Assembly: GCF_003797125.1 (NCBI RefSeq)
Contig: NZ_RKKE01000002.1
Location: 161,661 to 225,660, forward strand
DNA length: 64,000 nucleotides
Source of the DNA: Shewanella frigidimarina
GTDB lineage: Bacteria > Pseudomonadota > Gammaproteobacteria > Enterobacterales > Shewanellaceae
Direction of reading: 5' to 3'
Positions 1 to 8,981 of the stretch are shown here, in pieces. Both the position numbers and the translations under genes were made by a program. Below the pieces are notes generated by a model. That model was not told the DNA's origin. It saw only the letters and a program-made list of their open reading frames with translations, and searched no databases. Within the stretch, counting starts at the first letter, position 1. Every line of letters begins with the position of its first letter.

Positions 1-337
1 TTAAATATTGATTACCCACATTGGCAGATGCTGTCACTATATCGCCACTGCGAGTACTCTCATCCCTTGCAGACACTTGCAGTTGGTTATCGGCAGCAAA
101 TTGTTGAAGCTCGGCGTTTTGTAATCCTTGACTGTTTGCCACTGAGGCAACACTTTGCACACGAGTGCTCACTCGGTCTAAAGATGATTGAGTAATTAAA
201 TCATTAGCTTGTTGGAAATTCAATATCGCGATAATACTTGTAATCGCGGTGACCATTGAACAAACAATCCAAAACTTACCATTAAGGCTGAACTTAATCA
301 TAATGGCATCAATTTTTCTAAACTGGATTTGCTTCAT
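1..337 (-). CDS. Methyl-accepting chemotaxis protein, N-terminal fragment
   Basis: The first 112 codons of a leftward gene are visible, and the frame stays open at the window edge. The protein starts MKQIQFRKIDAIMIKFSLNG, has a hydrophobic segment at about residues 20-42, and continues into a polar, helical stretch rich in Gln, Ser and Asp. This matches the start of a membrane chemoreceptor with a periplasmic sensor domain. The HAMP and signalling domains would lie outside the window, so the ligand class cannot be given. The start is the ATG at 337. The family call rests on overall resemblance to Shewanella chemoreceptor N-termini and is tentative. Confidence 0.6.
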   Translation of the reverse strand, partial: MKQIQFRKIDAIMIKFSLNGKFWIVCSMVTAITSIIAILNFQQANDLITQSSLDRVSTRVQSVASVANSQGLQNAELQQFAADNQLQVSARDESTRSGDIVTASANVGNQYL

Positions 338-482
338 TTTTCAGCTTCCTGCGATAATTTATCGCTATAAAAAACAATTATTGAATATGGCGAGCATCAA
401 TATGCTCTGGGTTTATGACAAAAGATATAGAGAGTATAGACAAGCCTGACGGTTCATATGAAAACTGCATCTCAAATTCATA

Positions 483-516
483 AAAATGCCTAAGTGCGAA
501 TACATTTAGGCATTTT
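483..516 (-). terminator. Hairpin terminator of the molybdenum hydroxylase operon
   Basis: A perfect 11-bp stem (AAAATGCCTAA paired with TTAGGCATTTT) with a 12-base loop ends in a short T-run. It lies about 60 bases past the last gene of the leftward operon. Confidence 0.7.
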
Positions 517-574
517 ACTTAATTATTATCGACTTAAGTGAGTAAAACTTAAGTGCTCTCTCTCACGAAAATGG

Positions 575-2818
575 CTAGACCGATACAAACTTATTGAGCG
601 GTAAATCACGGTATCGAATTCCGGTTGCAGCAAAAATCGCATTGGTTAAACTCGGCGCCACAGGAGGTACCCCAGGTTCACCTACACCAGCAGGTTTAGC
701 GGTTGACGCAATAATATGAGTTTCAATTTCTGGGCATTGAGGTAAACGCAATAAAGGATAATCATGGAAATTAGACTGCACGACTTTACCGCCTTTAAAG
801 CTTATGTCTCCCATCATAGCTAAACTCAAGCCAAAAATAATCGCACCTTCAAGCTGCGACTTAACACGGTCTGGGTTTACTACAATCCCTGCATCCATTA
901 CCGCAATAGACTTAATCACTTTAAGTTTGTTATCAACCACTTCAACTAATGTCGCAACGGCAACGTAGCTCACAAAGCTGCGATGCACTGCCATACCCCA
1001 ACCTTGGTTTTTACCCGCTTTAGGGGCTTTAGCTAATGCAGCTTCTAATGTATCGAGCACCTTGAGATAACGGCCCACATCAACAGGATGATCAGCTAGC
1101 TCTTCACCATAGTTACCGTATTTGAAACCTTGGTTTTCAAAGTTTTCTATCCGTGGTTTACCCAGTAATTCACGCCACATTTGTACACATGGCTTATTGG
1201 TTTTTACTGCCAGTTCGTCAACAAAGCTACCAATACCAAAGGCATGTTGAATGTTACATACCGAGCGCATCCAACCGATACGGGTATGTGCTTTAGCCTT
1301 AACTGACTCGAGTTGAATGCTTTCAAGGGCTAACGGCACGTCGCTAAAGCCTAAATCTAATTCACCATCAGAAGGATATTCAACACCTTCTGCAAAGGTT
1401 GAGCTGATTGAAGGGAACCCTGTTCTGGCTAGCAACGCTGTAGGCATGCTGTTGCCATCAACTTTAGCCTGATACATTTGCGCACTAATGGCATGGTAAT
1501 AGCCATTTTGAATCTCATCTTCTCGGCTCCAACATACCTTGACAGGCTTATTAAGCTTTTGCGACAAAATAGCGGCTTCAACACTAAAATCTGGTTTTGA
1601 TTTACGACCAAAACCACCGCCTAATAAGGTGACATTGACTTTGACTTGCTCTTCTTTAAGCCCTAATGCACCTGCAACATTTTGTTGGGTACTTTGCGGC
1701 GTTTGGCTTGATGCCCACAACTCACAGCCATCTGCGGTCACATTTGCTGTCGCCACCGGTGGTTCCATCATCGCATGAGTAAGATAAGGAACCGTATAAA
1801 CTGCACTCAAGGTGTGTTCTGCTGGCCAGTCCGTTACTGAAGTGCCCAACTGACGGATCACTTTACCTGGCAGCTTAACGCGCTCAACCAAACCTTTAAG
1901 ATACACATCAGAGTCATGACTGTCGTTTACTGACTCTGACCATGTAATCGCTAATGCTTTACGGGCTTCAATGGCACTCCAGCTGTTGGTGGCAATAACC
2001 GCTACACCGCCTAGAGCCTGAAATAACGGCGCACCTTTTGGTACTGGTAAGGTAATAATATCGACCACACCAGCAATTTTACGAGCTTTAGCATCATCAA
2101 CGCTAACCACATCACTGCCTAACACTGGCGGGCGAGTGATACTGGCATACAACATTCCATCAAGCTTAATGTCATATCCGTATATTGCTTTGCCCGTTAG
2201 CATCGCATCCATATCGACAATAGTATGAGACTTGCCAATATGAACAAATTCGCTTTCAGGCTTTAACGTAACCTTGTCCAGCTCTGGCATAGTCAGTTTT
2301 GATGCCGCTAATGCAAGCTCACCATAAGATAAGTTTTTATTACTGCCTTTATGGTGTACTTTGTGCGCCTTGGCATATACCTCAGTAACGGGTACTTTCC
2401 ATTTATCAGCAGCGGCTTGTTCAAGCATGGTACGTGCTGTTGCGCCCATTTGACGCATACGATGATAATGCTTACGGATACTGCGGCTACCATCGGTGTT
2501 TTGGCTACCATAGCGTTTATCCGCTAGCCCCTGCACTACTACAACTTTATCCCAATCGGCTTCTAATTCATCGGCTAAGACTTGCGGAATACCGGTGCGA
2601 ATACCTTGGCCCATTTCTGAACGATGGCAGGTTAAATACACTTTGTTGTCTTCACCGATGGCGACAAATAAATTCATCAATGCCTGTTTGTCTTGTGCCA
2701 GTGCCATTGGGCTCCACACTAAACTAGTACCACCAAGGGCTAAACCACCACCCACAGCGCCAAAGAGTTTAAGCACGTTACGGCGACTAATGTTTTCAAC
2801 TGCGGTAAATGTCGTCAT
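575..2818 (-). CDS. Exported molybdenum hydroxylase large subunit (isoquinoline 1-oxidoreductase beta/aldehyde oxidase-like)
   Basis: This 747-residue protein is the molybdopterin subunit of a xanthine-oxidase-family hydroxylase of the IorB type. It hydroxylates an aldehyde or N-heterocycle with water and passes electrons to the adjacent 2Fe-2S subunit. The N-terminus has a twin-arginine signal (R12-R13, then a Gly/Ala/Leu-rich segment and an ALA-Q site near residue 42), so the complex is probably exported folded to the periplasm. The catalytic-loop Glu of GVGEPG is at about residue 714. The start at 2818 sits two bases after the stop of the small subunit, with a GGAGG site inside that gene's end. 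The substrate cannot be read from sequence. Confidence 0.9.
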   Translation of the reverse strand: MTTFTAVENISRRNVLKLFGAVGGGLALGGTSLVWSPMALAQDKQALMNLFVAIGEDNKVYLTCHRSEMGQGIRTGIPQVLADELEADWDKVVVVQGLADKRYGSQNTDGSRSIRKHYHRMRQMGATARTMLEQAAADKWKVPVTEVYAKAHKVHHKGSNKNLSYGELALAASKLTMPELDKVTLKPESEFVHIGKSHTIVDMDAMLTGKAIYGYDIKLDGMLYASITRPPVLGSDVVSVDDAKARKIAGVVDIITLPVPKGAPLFQALGGVAVIATNSWSAIEARKALAITWSESVNDSHDSDVYLKGLVERVKLPGKVIRQLGTSVTDWPAEHTLSAVYTVPYLTHAMMEPPVATANVTADGCELWASSQTPQSTQQNVAGALGLKEEQVKVNVTLLGGGFGRKSKPDFSVEAAILSQKLNKPVKVCWSREDEIQNGYYHAISAQMYQAKVDGNSMPTALLARTGFPSISSTFAEGVEYPSDGELDLGFSDVPLALESIQLESVKAKAHTRIGWMRSVCNIQHAFGIGSFVDELAVKTNKPCVQMWRELLGKPRIENFENQGFKYGNYGEELADHPVDVGRYLKVLDTLEAALAKAPKAGKNQGWGMAVHRSFVSYVAVATLVEVVDNKLKVIKSIAVMDAGIVVNPDRVKSQLEGAIIFGLSLAMMGDISFKGGKVVQSNFHDYPLLRLPQCPEIETHIIASTAKPAGVGEPGVPPVAPSLTNAIFAATGIRYRDLPLNKFVSV

Positions 2819-2820
2819 GA

Positions 2821-3273
2821 TTACGCCTCCGAAGCTGATTTGATCGCCGCTTTAATACGCGGGTAAGTACCACAACGACAAATATTGCCCGACATTGCAT
2901 CGTCAATTTGCGTCTCTGTTGGTTTAGCTGTGGTTTTTAATAACGCAGCAGCAGACATTAATTGCCCCGCCTGACAATAACCACATTGCGGCACATTATG
3001 TTCAAGCCAAGCGTCTTTCAATTTTTGCGCTTCAAGACCTTCAATGGTTGTCACTTGTTTGCCCTGTACTTGCTTAAGGCTGGTCAAACAACCACGCATT
3101 GGGCTGCCATCAACATGAATGGTACAAGCGCCGCAGAGTCCTGCACCACAACCAAACTTTGTACCTGTTAAACCCAGTATGTCGCGCAAAGCCCATAGCA
3201 CTGGCATATTAGGATCGGCATCAAGGGTAAAGTCCTTACCGTTGACCATTAATTTTTGTGTTGGGGTTGTCAT
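2821..3273 (-). CDS. 2Fe-2S small subunit of the molybdenum hydroxylase (IorA-like)
   Basis: This 150-residue electron-transfer subunit has two 2Fe-2S clusters. The N-terminal plant-ferredoxin-type cluster uses C42, C47, C50 and C62. The C-terminal helical domain has the paired motif C97-x2-C100 and C132-x-C134. It has no signal peptide of its own, which fits hitch-hiking export with the twin-arginine-bearing large subunit. No cytochrome subunit is encoded in the operon, so the electron acceptor is unknown. The gene lies between the MocA-like and large-subunit genes with 2-base gaps. Confidence 0.93.
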   Translation of the reverse strand: MTTPTQKLMVNGKDFTLDADPNMPVLWALRDILGLTGTKFGCGAGLCGACTIHVDGSPMRGCLTSLKQVQGKQVTTIEGLEAQKLKDAWLEHNVPQCGYCQAGQLMSAAALLKTTAKPTETQIDDAMSGNICRCGTYPRIKAAIKSASEA

Positions 3274-3275
3274 AA

Positions 3276-3884
3276 TTAATCCTTATTATCTAACCAGCGC
3301 GCTAAGTCAGCAGGCGTATCAATATCAAATTGCGCTTGTTCCATTGGAATAATGTTCAAGCTATTATTTTTATCATGTTGTTTTAGAATACTTTTAGCAC
3401 CTTTATCGCCATCGATCGACATTAGCACAGCAAAATCTTTAGCTAAAAATATCGCTGGAACACCCACATTTTGTCGATAAAAAGCACAGCTTGTTAACCC
3501 ATTTTGCTGATAGCGTTCGATAAGGTGTAAATAGTCATCAACATCAATGGCGACTTGGTCAGCAAGCACGAGCAACAATGCATCGGCTTGCTGTTCAATA
3601 GCGTATTGGCTGGCATGTTTAACGGAGCTGGATAACCCTTGTTGCCAATCAGGGTTAATGATCTGATGGCTTGTTGCGGTTATTGCCATGATCTCGTCAT
3701 TAAGATGAGCGCCTAACACTACTGCTGGCGCTTTTATTCCTGCGGTGGCTGTCACCTTGTTAAGTGATACGATGCTGCGGGCTAATAAACTTTGATTACC
3801 TTTTACTTTAGCGAGCATTTTGGCGCCATGAAATCGGCTACTGGCACCAGCGGCTAAAATAACGGTAATGATATTGGGCTTCAT
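3276..3884 (-). CDS. MocA-like molybdenum cofactor nucleotidyltransferase
   Basis: This 202-residue nucleotidyltransferase has the N-terminal sugar-nucleotide-type motif [15 protein letters not shown] (Gly-rich loop, Arg and Lys) and the acidic motif [10 protein letters not shown] at about residues 105-114. Family members (MocA/CoxI-associated) attach CMP to molybdopterin to make the dinucleotide cofactor used by aldehyde-oxidase-type enzymes. Its place between the XdhC-like factor and the hydroxylase subunits supports a dedicated maturation role. CTP versus GTP preference cannot be judged from sequence alone. Confidence 0.85.
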   Translation of the reverse strand: MKPNIITVILAAGASSRFHGAKMLAKVKGNQSLLARSIVSLNKVTATAGIKAPAVVLGAHLNDEIMAITATSHQIINPDWQQGLSSSVKHASQYAIEQQADALLLVLADQVAIDVDDYLHLIERYQQNGLTSCAFYRQNVGVPAIFLAKDFAVLMSIDGDKGAKSILKQHDKNNSLNIIPMEQAQFDIDTPADLARWLDNKD

Positions 3885-3897
3885 TACTGACCCGCCA

Positions 3898-4914
3898 TTA
3901 CAACATCACACTATCAAGACTAGTGAGCTTGCTGTTATACAGCACGCCATGACATTGAGATAAAATACTCAACGCAACAGAGCCTGGCAGTTCACCACCT
4001 AACGCTAATCCTGCTGGTGCAGAGAAATAACCGCTAAAGTCTTTCAAACTGAGTTCTGCCATATCCAATACTTTATCGCGCCGATGTACTGGGCCTAACA
4101 ATGATATGTAGGCCAGTGGCAACGGTTGTAATGTTTTTAGCGTTTTAGCATCAATCTGTAAATTATGGCTCATGATGAAAGCCGCATCTAACCCACTGAG
4201 TAAATCAGTAGATATCGACGGTGTCGGGTGTTTCATAATGTGGCAGCCCGGAAAATCATAGGTGCGAGCATAAGCAGTACGCTCATCAAATATCGTCACT
4301 TTCCAGCCCATGGTTTGTGCCATTTGGGCTATAGGTTTGGCATCTAATCCGCCGCCAAAAATACCAATATGCACCGGCGGACGCAGTGGAATTTGCAGTA
4401 ACGTTTTATTTTGCTCAGTCACTTTAAGGGTTTTGGTATTTAGGGTAATAGGTGCTGCGTCACTAGACGCCTCTACAAAGTGGCCTGATATCTGATGGCT
4501 TGAAACGCCATCGGCAACAATCTCAAGCTGGTATGTACCACGATCACCACGCATTAAAGCATCATGAACACTCACCAAACTAAGGTAATTGTTCGCTTTA
4601 TTCAGCGACACCATCATGATATTGACAATACCACCACAGCCCAGCTGATAACTGGTATCAGACTCATCCGTTGCGTCATAGGTTAACTGAATAACTTGCT
4701 GAGTTTGAATAGCGCGCTGGGCGTGACGACGTAAATCCGCCTCAAGACAGCCACCACTTAACATCCCCAGGCTTTTACCCATTGGATGAAATAGCATTAT
4801 GGCGCCAGGTTTGCGGTAAGAAGACCCTTCTACTTGGGTAAGAACGGCAAGTACCCAGTCTTCTTGATAAGAAGGTAACCAGGTATCGAGTAAATCAACG
4901 AGGTGTTGAACCAT
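3898..4914 (-). CDS. XdhC/CoxI-family molybdenum hydroxylase maturation factor
   Basis: This 338-residue protein is the likely first gene of the operon. The N-terminal XdhC/CoxI domain shows GSSYRKPGAIML, LSGGCLEADL and LGCGGIV. The C-terminal part is a Rossmann-like domain starting with IGIFGGGLDAKPIA at about residue 183. Family members bind molybdenum cofactor, help sulfurate it, and insert it into the apo-hydroxylase. The MocA-like gene follows after 13 bases. The 123-base gap upstream is where the operon promoter should lie, but I see no convincing boxes there. Confidence 0.88.
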   Translation of the reverse strand: MVQHLVDLLDTWLPSYQEDWVLAVLTQVEGSSYRKPGAIMLFHPMGKSLGMLSGGCLEADLRRHAQRAIQTQQVIQLTYDATDESDTSYQLGCGGIVNIMMVSLNKANNYLSLVSVHDALMRGDRGTYQLEIVADGVSSHQISGHFVEASSDAAPITLNTKTLKVTEQNKTLLQIPLRPPVHIGIFGGGLDAKPIAQMAQTMGWKVTIFDERTAYARTYDFPGCHIMKHPTPSISTDLLSGLDAAFIMSHNLQIDAKTLKTLQPLPLAYISLLGPVHRRDKVLDMAELSLKDFSGYFSAPAGLALGGELPGSVALSILSQCHGVLYNSKLTSLDSVML

Positions 4915-5037
4915 GTTGGTTGTCCATCATTTGTAAACGCATTAGCTTAAGCTAACAGACTGGCTTTACAATGCAAAGAATCAATGGTTTCAACTTATTA
5001 ATAAATAACCTCAATGACCTGATTACATAACAAATTG

Positions 5038-5682
5038 TTAATCAAATAACTGATCGGCAACAAAAGGGTTATGTTGTCGCTCGTCGGCGAACGTCGACAT
5101 TGGTCCATGGCCGGGAATAAAACTGACATTGAGCCCTAATGGCCACAATTTGGTGGTAATGGAGTGAAGTAAGTCTTGATGATTGGATTGGGGGAAATCA
5201 GTACGACCAATTGAGCCTCTAAAAAGCACATCACCGACCCAAGCTAAATTAGCTATTTTATCATAAAAAACAATGTGTCCTGGTGTATGCCCTGGGCAAT
5301 GTAACACCAGTAAATGCTGCTCACCTACACTAACCTCATCACCTTCATTTAGGTACTGGGTTGGTTCAAAAGCTTCAGTGCGTGGAAAACCAAAGTTTTG
5401 ACTTTGTTTAACTAAGTTTTCTAACCAAAACTTATCCGCTATGTGCGGACCAATAATCGGCACTGCTAATTTTTTGGCTAATTCAGCGGCACCACCGACA
5501 TGATCAATATGACCATGGGTTAATAATATTTTTTCAACATTTACTCCTAACTTAGCCACCTCAGCTAAAATCCGGTCAATGTTGCCACCAGGATCAACAA
5601 CCGCAGCCTTTAAGGTTTTTTCACACCAAATAACACTACAATTTTGCTGAAAAGGCGTTACGGGGATGATTTGATACTTCAT
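5038..5682 (-). CDS. gloC: Metallo-beta-lactamase-fold hydrolase, type II glyoxalase II-like (YcbL/GloC)
   Basis: This 214-residue zinc hydrolase has the metal-binding motif THGHIDHVGG (H56, H58, D60, H61), then GHTPGH, GDVLFRGSIGRTD and a terminal PGHGP. The short length without a C-terminal helical domain fits YcbL/GloC, which hydrolyses S-lactoylglutathione, rather than classical GloB. I place the start at the ATG at 5682, with GAGG six or seven bases upstream; a TTG two codons earlier is the alternative. It is probably transcribed alone, since 123 bases separate it from the hydroxylase operon. Confidence 0.82.
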   Translation of the reverse strand: MKYQIIPVTPFQQNCSVIWCEKTLKAAVVDPGGNIDRILAEVAKLGVNVEKILLTHGHIDHVGGAAELAKKLAVPIIGPHIADKFWLENLVKQSQNFGFPRTEAFEPTQYLNEGDEVSVGEQHLLVLHCPGHTPGHIVFYDKIANLAWVGDVLFRGSIGRTDFPQSNHQDLLHSITTKLWPLGLNVSFIPGHGPMSTFADERQHNPFVADQLFD

Positions 5683-5863
5683 TGGCAACCTCGTCTTATG
5701 ATCATTTGTTTATTATCACTAATTTTAACTAGGCAGCGTTGATCTAGATACCTTTTTAATGTGATATCCATCAAGTTACTGATTACTGATGTACAATATG
5801 GCTTATAAAATAGCGTTATTACCGCTGGCAATACACATTAATTCTGACTCAGCAGGCCTTATT

Positions 5864-7153
5864 ATGCACATTGATCTCACCTTATCAGACATCGTCGCCC
5901 GTAAACATTTTTTCTCTGTGCCATTAGACTATCAACAAAGTCCAAGTAAACAGATTACGGTTTTCGCACGGGAAATTGTCAGTGTCGAAAATCAACATAA
6001 AAAACTACCCTACTTAGTGTTTTTTCAAGGTGGACCGGGTTTTGGCGCAGTAAGACCTGTGAGCAATAGTGGCTGGATAAAACGCGCGTTAACTGAATAT
6101 AGAGTGTTATTACTCGACCAACGAGGCACCGGGTTATCAAGCCCGGTTAATGCCACCAGCTTAAGTTACATGAGTTCAACAGACCAAGCGGACTACCTAA
6201 GCTTTTTCCGTGCAGACAATATTGTTCGAGATGCAGAGTATATTCGCGCAAAATTATCGCCAGATGAACCTTGGAGTATTTTAGGCCAAAGTTTTGGTGG
6301 ATTTTGTGTATTGCATTATTTATCTGCTGCACCAGAAGGCCTCAAAGAGGCATACATTACCGGTGGTATTCCTTCACTAGACCGCCCTGCTGAAGAGGTT
6401 TATCAAGCCACTTATCAACGTGTCATCGCTAAAAACAATGACTTTTTCAAACGCTTTAGTGATGCACGCACCTTAGTCGATGACTTAGCCAAATACCTTT
6501 ACGAAAACAAAGTCTACTTAGCAACTGGTGAGCAACTCACGGTTGAAATGTTGCAGTTGCTAGGCATTAATATCGGTATGGAACAAGGCCCAGAAGCGGT
6601 TTACTATCTGCTTGAGCAAGCGTTAATTGAAACACCGCATGGTATCGACGTTAATCCACTGTTTCTGCATCAGTTCAGTCAATTTCTCGACTACAACACC
6701 AACCCTATTTTTGCATTAATGCATGAGTCTATTTATTGTCAGCAACAAGCATCAGCTTGGGCGGCACACAGAATACGAGCACAATACAGCCAATTTAACT
6801 ATCGCCCTGACAAACCATTATTGTTCACTGGCGAAATGGTCTATCCGTGGATGTTTGCCCAATTTGAACAACTCATTCCACTGCAACAAGCCGCTGAGCT
6901 TATCGCAGCGAAAAAAGACTGGCCTGCGTTTTATGACCTAGAAAAACTGGCTAATAATAAAGTCCCGGTTGCAGCCGCAATATACAGCGAAGATATGTAT
7001 GTCGAAATGCAATACAGTTTAGAAACCACAAAAAAAGTGGCGAACCTTAAGTATTGGCTCACATCAGAATATGAGCACAATGGCATTCGTATGGACGGCG
7101 AACGCGTACTCGATAAATTGATAAGCCTCAATCGCGGCCACTGTTTACGCTAG
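5864..7153 (+). CDS. Alpha/beta-hydrolase, prolyl aminopeptidase-like (S33 family)
   Basis: The protein (429 residues from this start) has the S33 signature set: the oxyanion loop FFQGGPGFGAVRP, the strand LLDQRGTGLSSP, and the nucleophile elbow GQSFGGFCVLHYL. The catalytic His is probably in LNRGHCLR at the C-terminus. Relatives release N-terminal proline or other residues from short peptides in the cytoplasm. No signal peptide is seen. The ATG at 5864 is chosen because an AGCAGG site precedes it. A longer in-frame ATG at 5789 has no visible ribosome site and would add an unusual 25-residue leader. Confidence 0.85.
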   Translation: MHIDLTLSDIVARKHFFSVPLDYQQSPSKQITVFAREIVSVENQHKKLPYLVFFQGGPGFGAVRPVSNSGWIKRALTEYRVLLLDQRGTGLSSPVNATSLSYMSSTDQADYLSFFRADNIVRDAEYIRAKLSPDEPWSILGQSFGGFCVLHYLSAAPEGLKEAYITGGIPSLDRPAEEVYQATYQRVIAKNNDFFKRFSDARTLVDDLAKYLYENKVYLATGEQLTVEMLQLLGINIGMEQGPEAVYYLLEQALIETPHGIDVNPLFLHQFSQFLDYNTNPIFALMHESIYCQQQASAWAAHRIRAQYSQFNYRPDKPLLFTGEMVYPWMFAQFEQLIPLQQAAELIAAKKDWPAFYDLEKLANNKVPVAAAIYSEDMYVEMQYSLETTKKVANLKYWLTSEYEHNGIRMDGERVLDKLISLNRGHCLR

Positions 7154-7200
7154 TGACTCAATACTCGTAAACGTGTTCAGCTTTTGGCTTCAATAACATA

Positions 7201-7239
7201 AAAAAAGGGGCATAAGATTACTCTTATACCCCCTTTTTT
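7201..7239. terminator. Bidirectional hairpin terminator
   Basis: A strong stem (AAAAAAGGGG and ATAAGA paired with TCTTAT and CCCCTTTTTT) has T-runs on both strands. It lies between the converging S33 peptidase and nitroreductase genes and can serve both. Confidence 0.85.
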
Positions 7240-7273
7240 ATTAACATCAGCCGCGTAAAAAGCGACTCGTTAA

Positions 7274-7930
7274 TTATAAAACCTGTAACACTTGATCAAT
7301 GTTTAAACGAGATTTTGGTAACTTGGCGTTGTAGTCTTCATCTGAATGATGATAACCAAATGCTAATGCAACTTCACACACATAACCGTCCAGCTCTTTA
7401 GCAAATATTTGACCTAGCATTTCACTATCAACACCTTCCATTGGCGTAGAGTCGATACCAAGGCGCGCTAGCGTATGCATAGTGTTACCTAATGCTAAAT
7501 AGGTTTGTGACTTAGTCCAAGCAGCATTGTTACCCGCTTCATCAGTGTTTAAATCAACAAATGCGTATCCACCAAATGCACTTTCGCGATCTTCAGGCTT
7601 AGTACGGCCATCGATAATGCCTTGATCAACCACTTTGGCATAGTCTTCGCGGGTATACTTGGGGTTATATGCAAACAATATAGTATGTGAAGCCGTTTTA
7701 GCATGCGGTTGATTAAACTGAAACTTATTAGCATAAGAGTCATGTAAACGTTGCTTGGCTTCGTCACTTTCAATCACGATAAATTTCCATGGTTGAGAGT
7801 TAATTGATGACGGCGATAACACCATAGCGTCATAAATCACGGCTAAATCTTCTTTAGGCACGCGTTTAGTCGCATCATAGCGTTTGGCAGTGTAACGTTT
7901 TTCTAAATCAGCAATAATGGCATTGGTCAT
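7274..7930 (-). CDS. nfsB: Oxygen-insensitive NAD(P)H nitroreductase/dihydropteridine reductase (NfsB family)
   Basis: This 218-residue FMN flavoprotein is close to the 217 residues of E. coli NfsB. Motifs include the N-terminal KRYDATKRV, the FMN-binding SPSSINSQPWKFIVI, GNTMHTLARLGIDSTPMEGVD, and a C-terminal VALAFGYH. It reduces nitroaromatics and quinones in the cytoplasm. The ATG at 7930 gives the family's usual N-terminus; an in-frame TTG seven codons upstream is less likely. Transcription appears to start in the 280-base gap before it, where I see no other feature. Confidence 0.88.
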   Translation of the reverse strand: MTNAIIADLEKRYTAKRYDATKRVPKEDLAVIYDAMVLSPSSINSQPWKFIVIESDEAKQRLHDSYANKFQFNQPHAKTASHTILFAYNPKYTREDYAKVVDQGIIDGRTKPEDRESAFGGYAFVDLNTDEAGNNAAWTKSQTYLALGNTMHTLARLGIDSTPMEGVDSEMLGQIFAKELDGYVCEVALAFGYHHSDEDYNAKLPKSRLNIDQVLQVL

Positions 7931-8213
7931 GTGATATCTCGATTTTAACAATGAGTAAAAGGACTGGCAGTTAACGACATTGATTAATGCAGGTGATTAA
8001 CATCATCGATTAACTAACCTTGTTAGTCACAACCATTGGTCGTAAATAACATCTAAAATTCAAACTAAACACAAAAAAATAAAATAATAATTAACAATAA
8101 ATACAATTGGTTAACACCGTAATTTACTCAACACTCTGTTTACCCTGTTATGGTGCTTAAAAACAATTTTTCAAGGTTTATAGCGCACTAAATTTATAGC
8201 CAACTGAACGGGC

Positions 8214-8759
8214 TTATCGCCATTTAATAGAGCAACCCATGCTGGCAGTTTGCTGTTTAGGCCCTTTGCCTATTGCAGCAATCATTTGCATGGCTTGTAG
8301 TAGTTCAGGTTCTCTGTTCGGCGCATCTTGCAAACGCGCATCATCTAATCGGCCACGATATTGCAATTCACCGAGATAATTAAAACCAAAAAAGTCAGGA
8401 GTGCACACAGCACCATATTGCTTAGCCACTTGCTGATCTTCGTCCACTAAATAAGCAAATTCAAAACCATGTTGCTTGGCAAAACTCAGCATATTTTGTG
8501 GCGAGTCAGCCTCAACATCATGATAATCATTAGACATGACCGCTAACACATTGATGCCTTCAGCCATTAATTGCTTTGTATCCGCGGCTAAACGCGTCGC
8601 AATGGCTTTAACATAAGGACAATGATTACAAATAAACATAATCAATAAGCCCTTTTCTCCTAAGTGTTCACTCATGGTAAAAGCATTACCATTGGCATCT
8701 TTCAATGTGAAATCAGGGGCTTTCCAGCCATAATCGCAAATGGGTGTATCAAGTAGCAT
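8214..8759 (-). CDS. Thioredoxin-like/AhpC-TSA family redox protein
   Basis: This 181-residue thioredoxin-fold protein starts with GWKAPDFTLKDANGNAFTM, typical of the redoxin group. Its CxxC is in MFICNHCPYVKAI, with a second Cys-containing segment at GAVCTPDFFGF. No signal peptide is present, so it is cytoplasmic. It may be a thiol reductase or peroxiredoxin-like enzyme; the substrate is not evident. AAGGAAAC precedes the ATG. A 17-bp inverted repeat about 130 bases upstream is identical to one in front of the LysR gene at 12089, so this gene may belong to that regulator's set. Confidence 0.78.
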   Translation of the reverse strand: MLLDTPICDYGWKAPDFTLKDANGNAFTMSEHLGEKGLLIMFICNHCPYVKAIATRLAADTKQLMAEGINVLAVMSNDYHDVEADSPQNMLSFAKQHGFEFAYLVDEDQQVAKQYGAVCTPDFFGFNYLGELQYRGRLDDARLQDAPNREPELLQAMQMIAAIGKGPKQQTASMGCSIKWR

Positions 8760-8886
8760 CAGTTTCCTTAAGCGTGTCGCTGTATGTCTATAGCCCTATT
8801 ACAGCTCAATTCACTCAATATTCAAGGCTATCTGCGTTAATGTGGTTATGATATACAAAAGTTTAATCGCCATATACAGCATAATA

Positions 8887-8903
8887 ATTGAAACATTATC
8901 AAT
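8887..8903. promoter_or_regulatory. Candidate LysR-type operator (copy 1)
   Basis: ATTGAAACATTATCAAT is an inverted repeat (ATTGA-N7-TCAAT, of the T-N11-A type). The identical 17-mer is at 12057-12073 beside a LysR gene, and the match extends with one mismatch over 8877-8905. It lies upstream of the thioredoxin-like gene. Confidence 0.55.
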
Positions 8904-8931
8904 TATTATTAGAAAATAAACTCACAAACAA

Positions 8932-8957
8932 AAATAGCCAACCTAAGTTAGCTATTT
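8932..8957 (-). terminator. Hairpin, probable modF terminator
   Basis: The stem AAATAGC/GCTATTT with inner AAC/GTT pairs lies 25-50 bases past the modF stop. The T-run is weak. Confidence 0.45.
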
Positions 8958-8981
8958 AGAAACTCTTTTAACACGACGGTA

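Noticed and set aside
249..449. Short plus-strand open frame
   Set aside because: It lies mostly opposite the chemoreceptor start and has no ribosome site or recognisable motif.
5789..5863. Longer N-terminus for the S33 peptidase
   Set aside because: There is no ribosome site at 5789, and the extra 25 residues do not look like a signal peptide or conserved family sequence. The ATG at 5864 is better.
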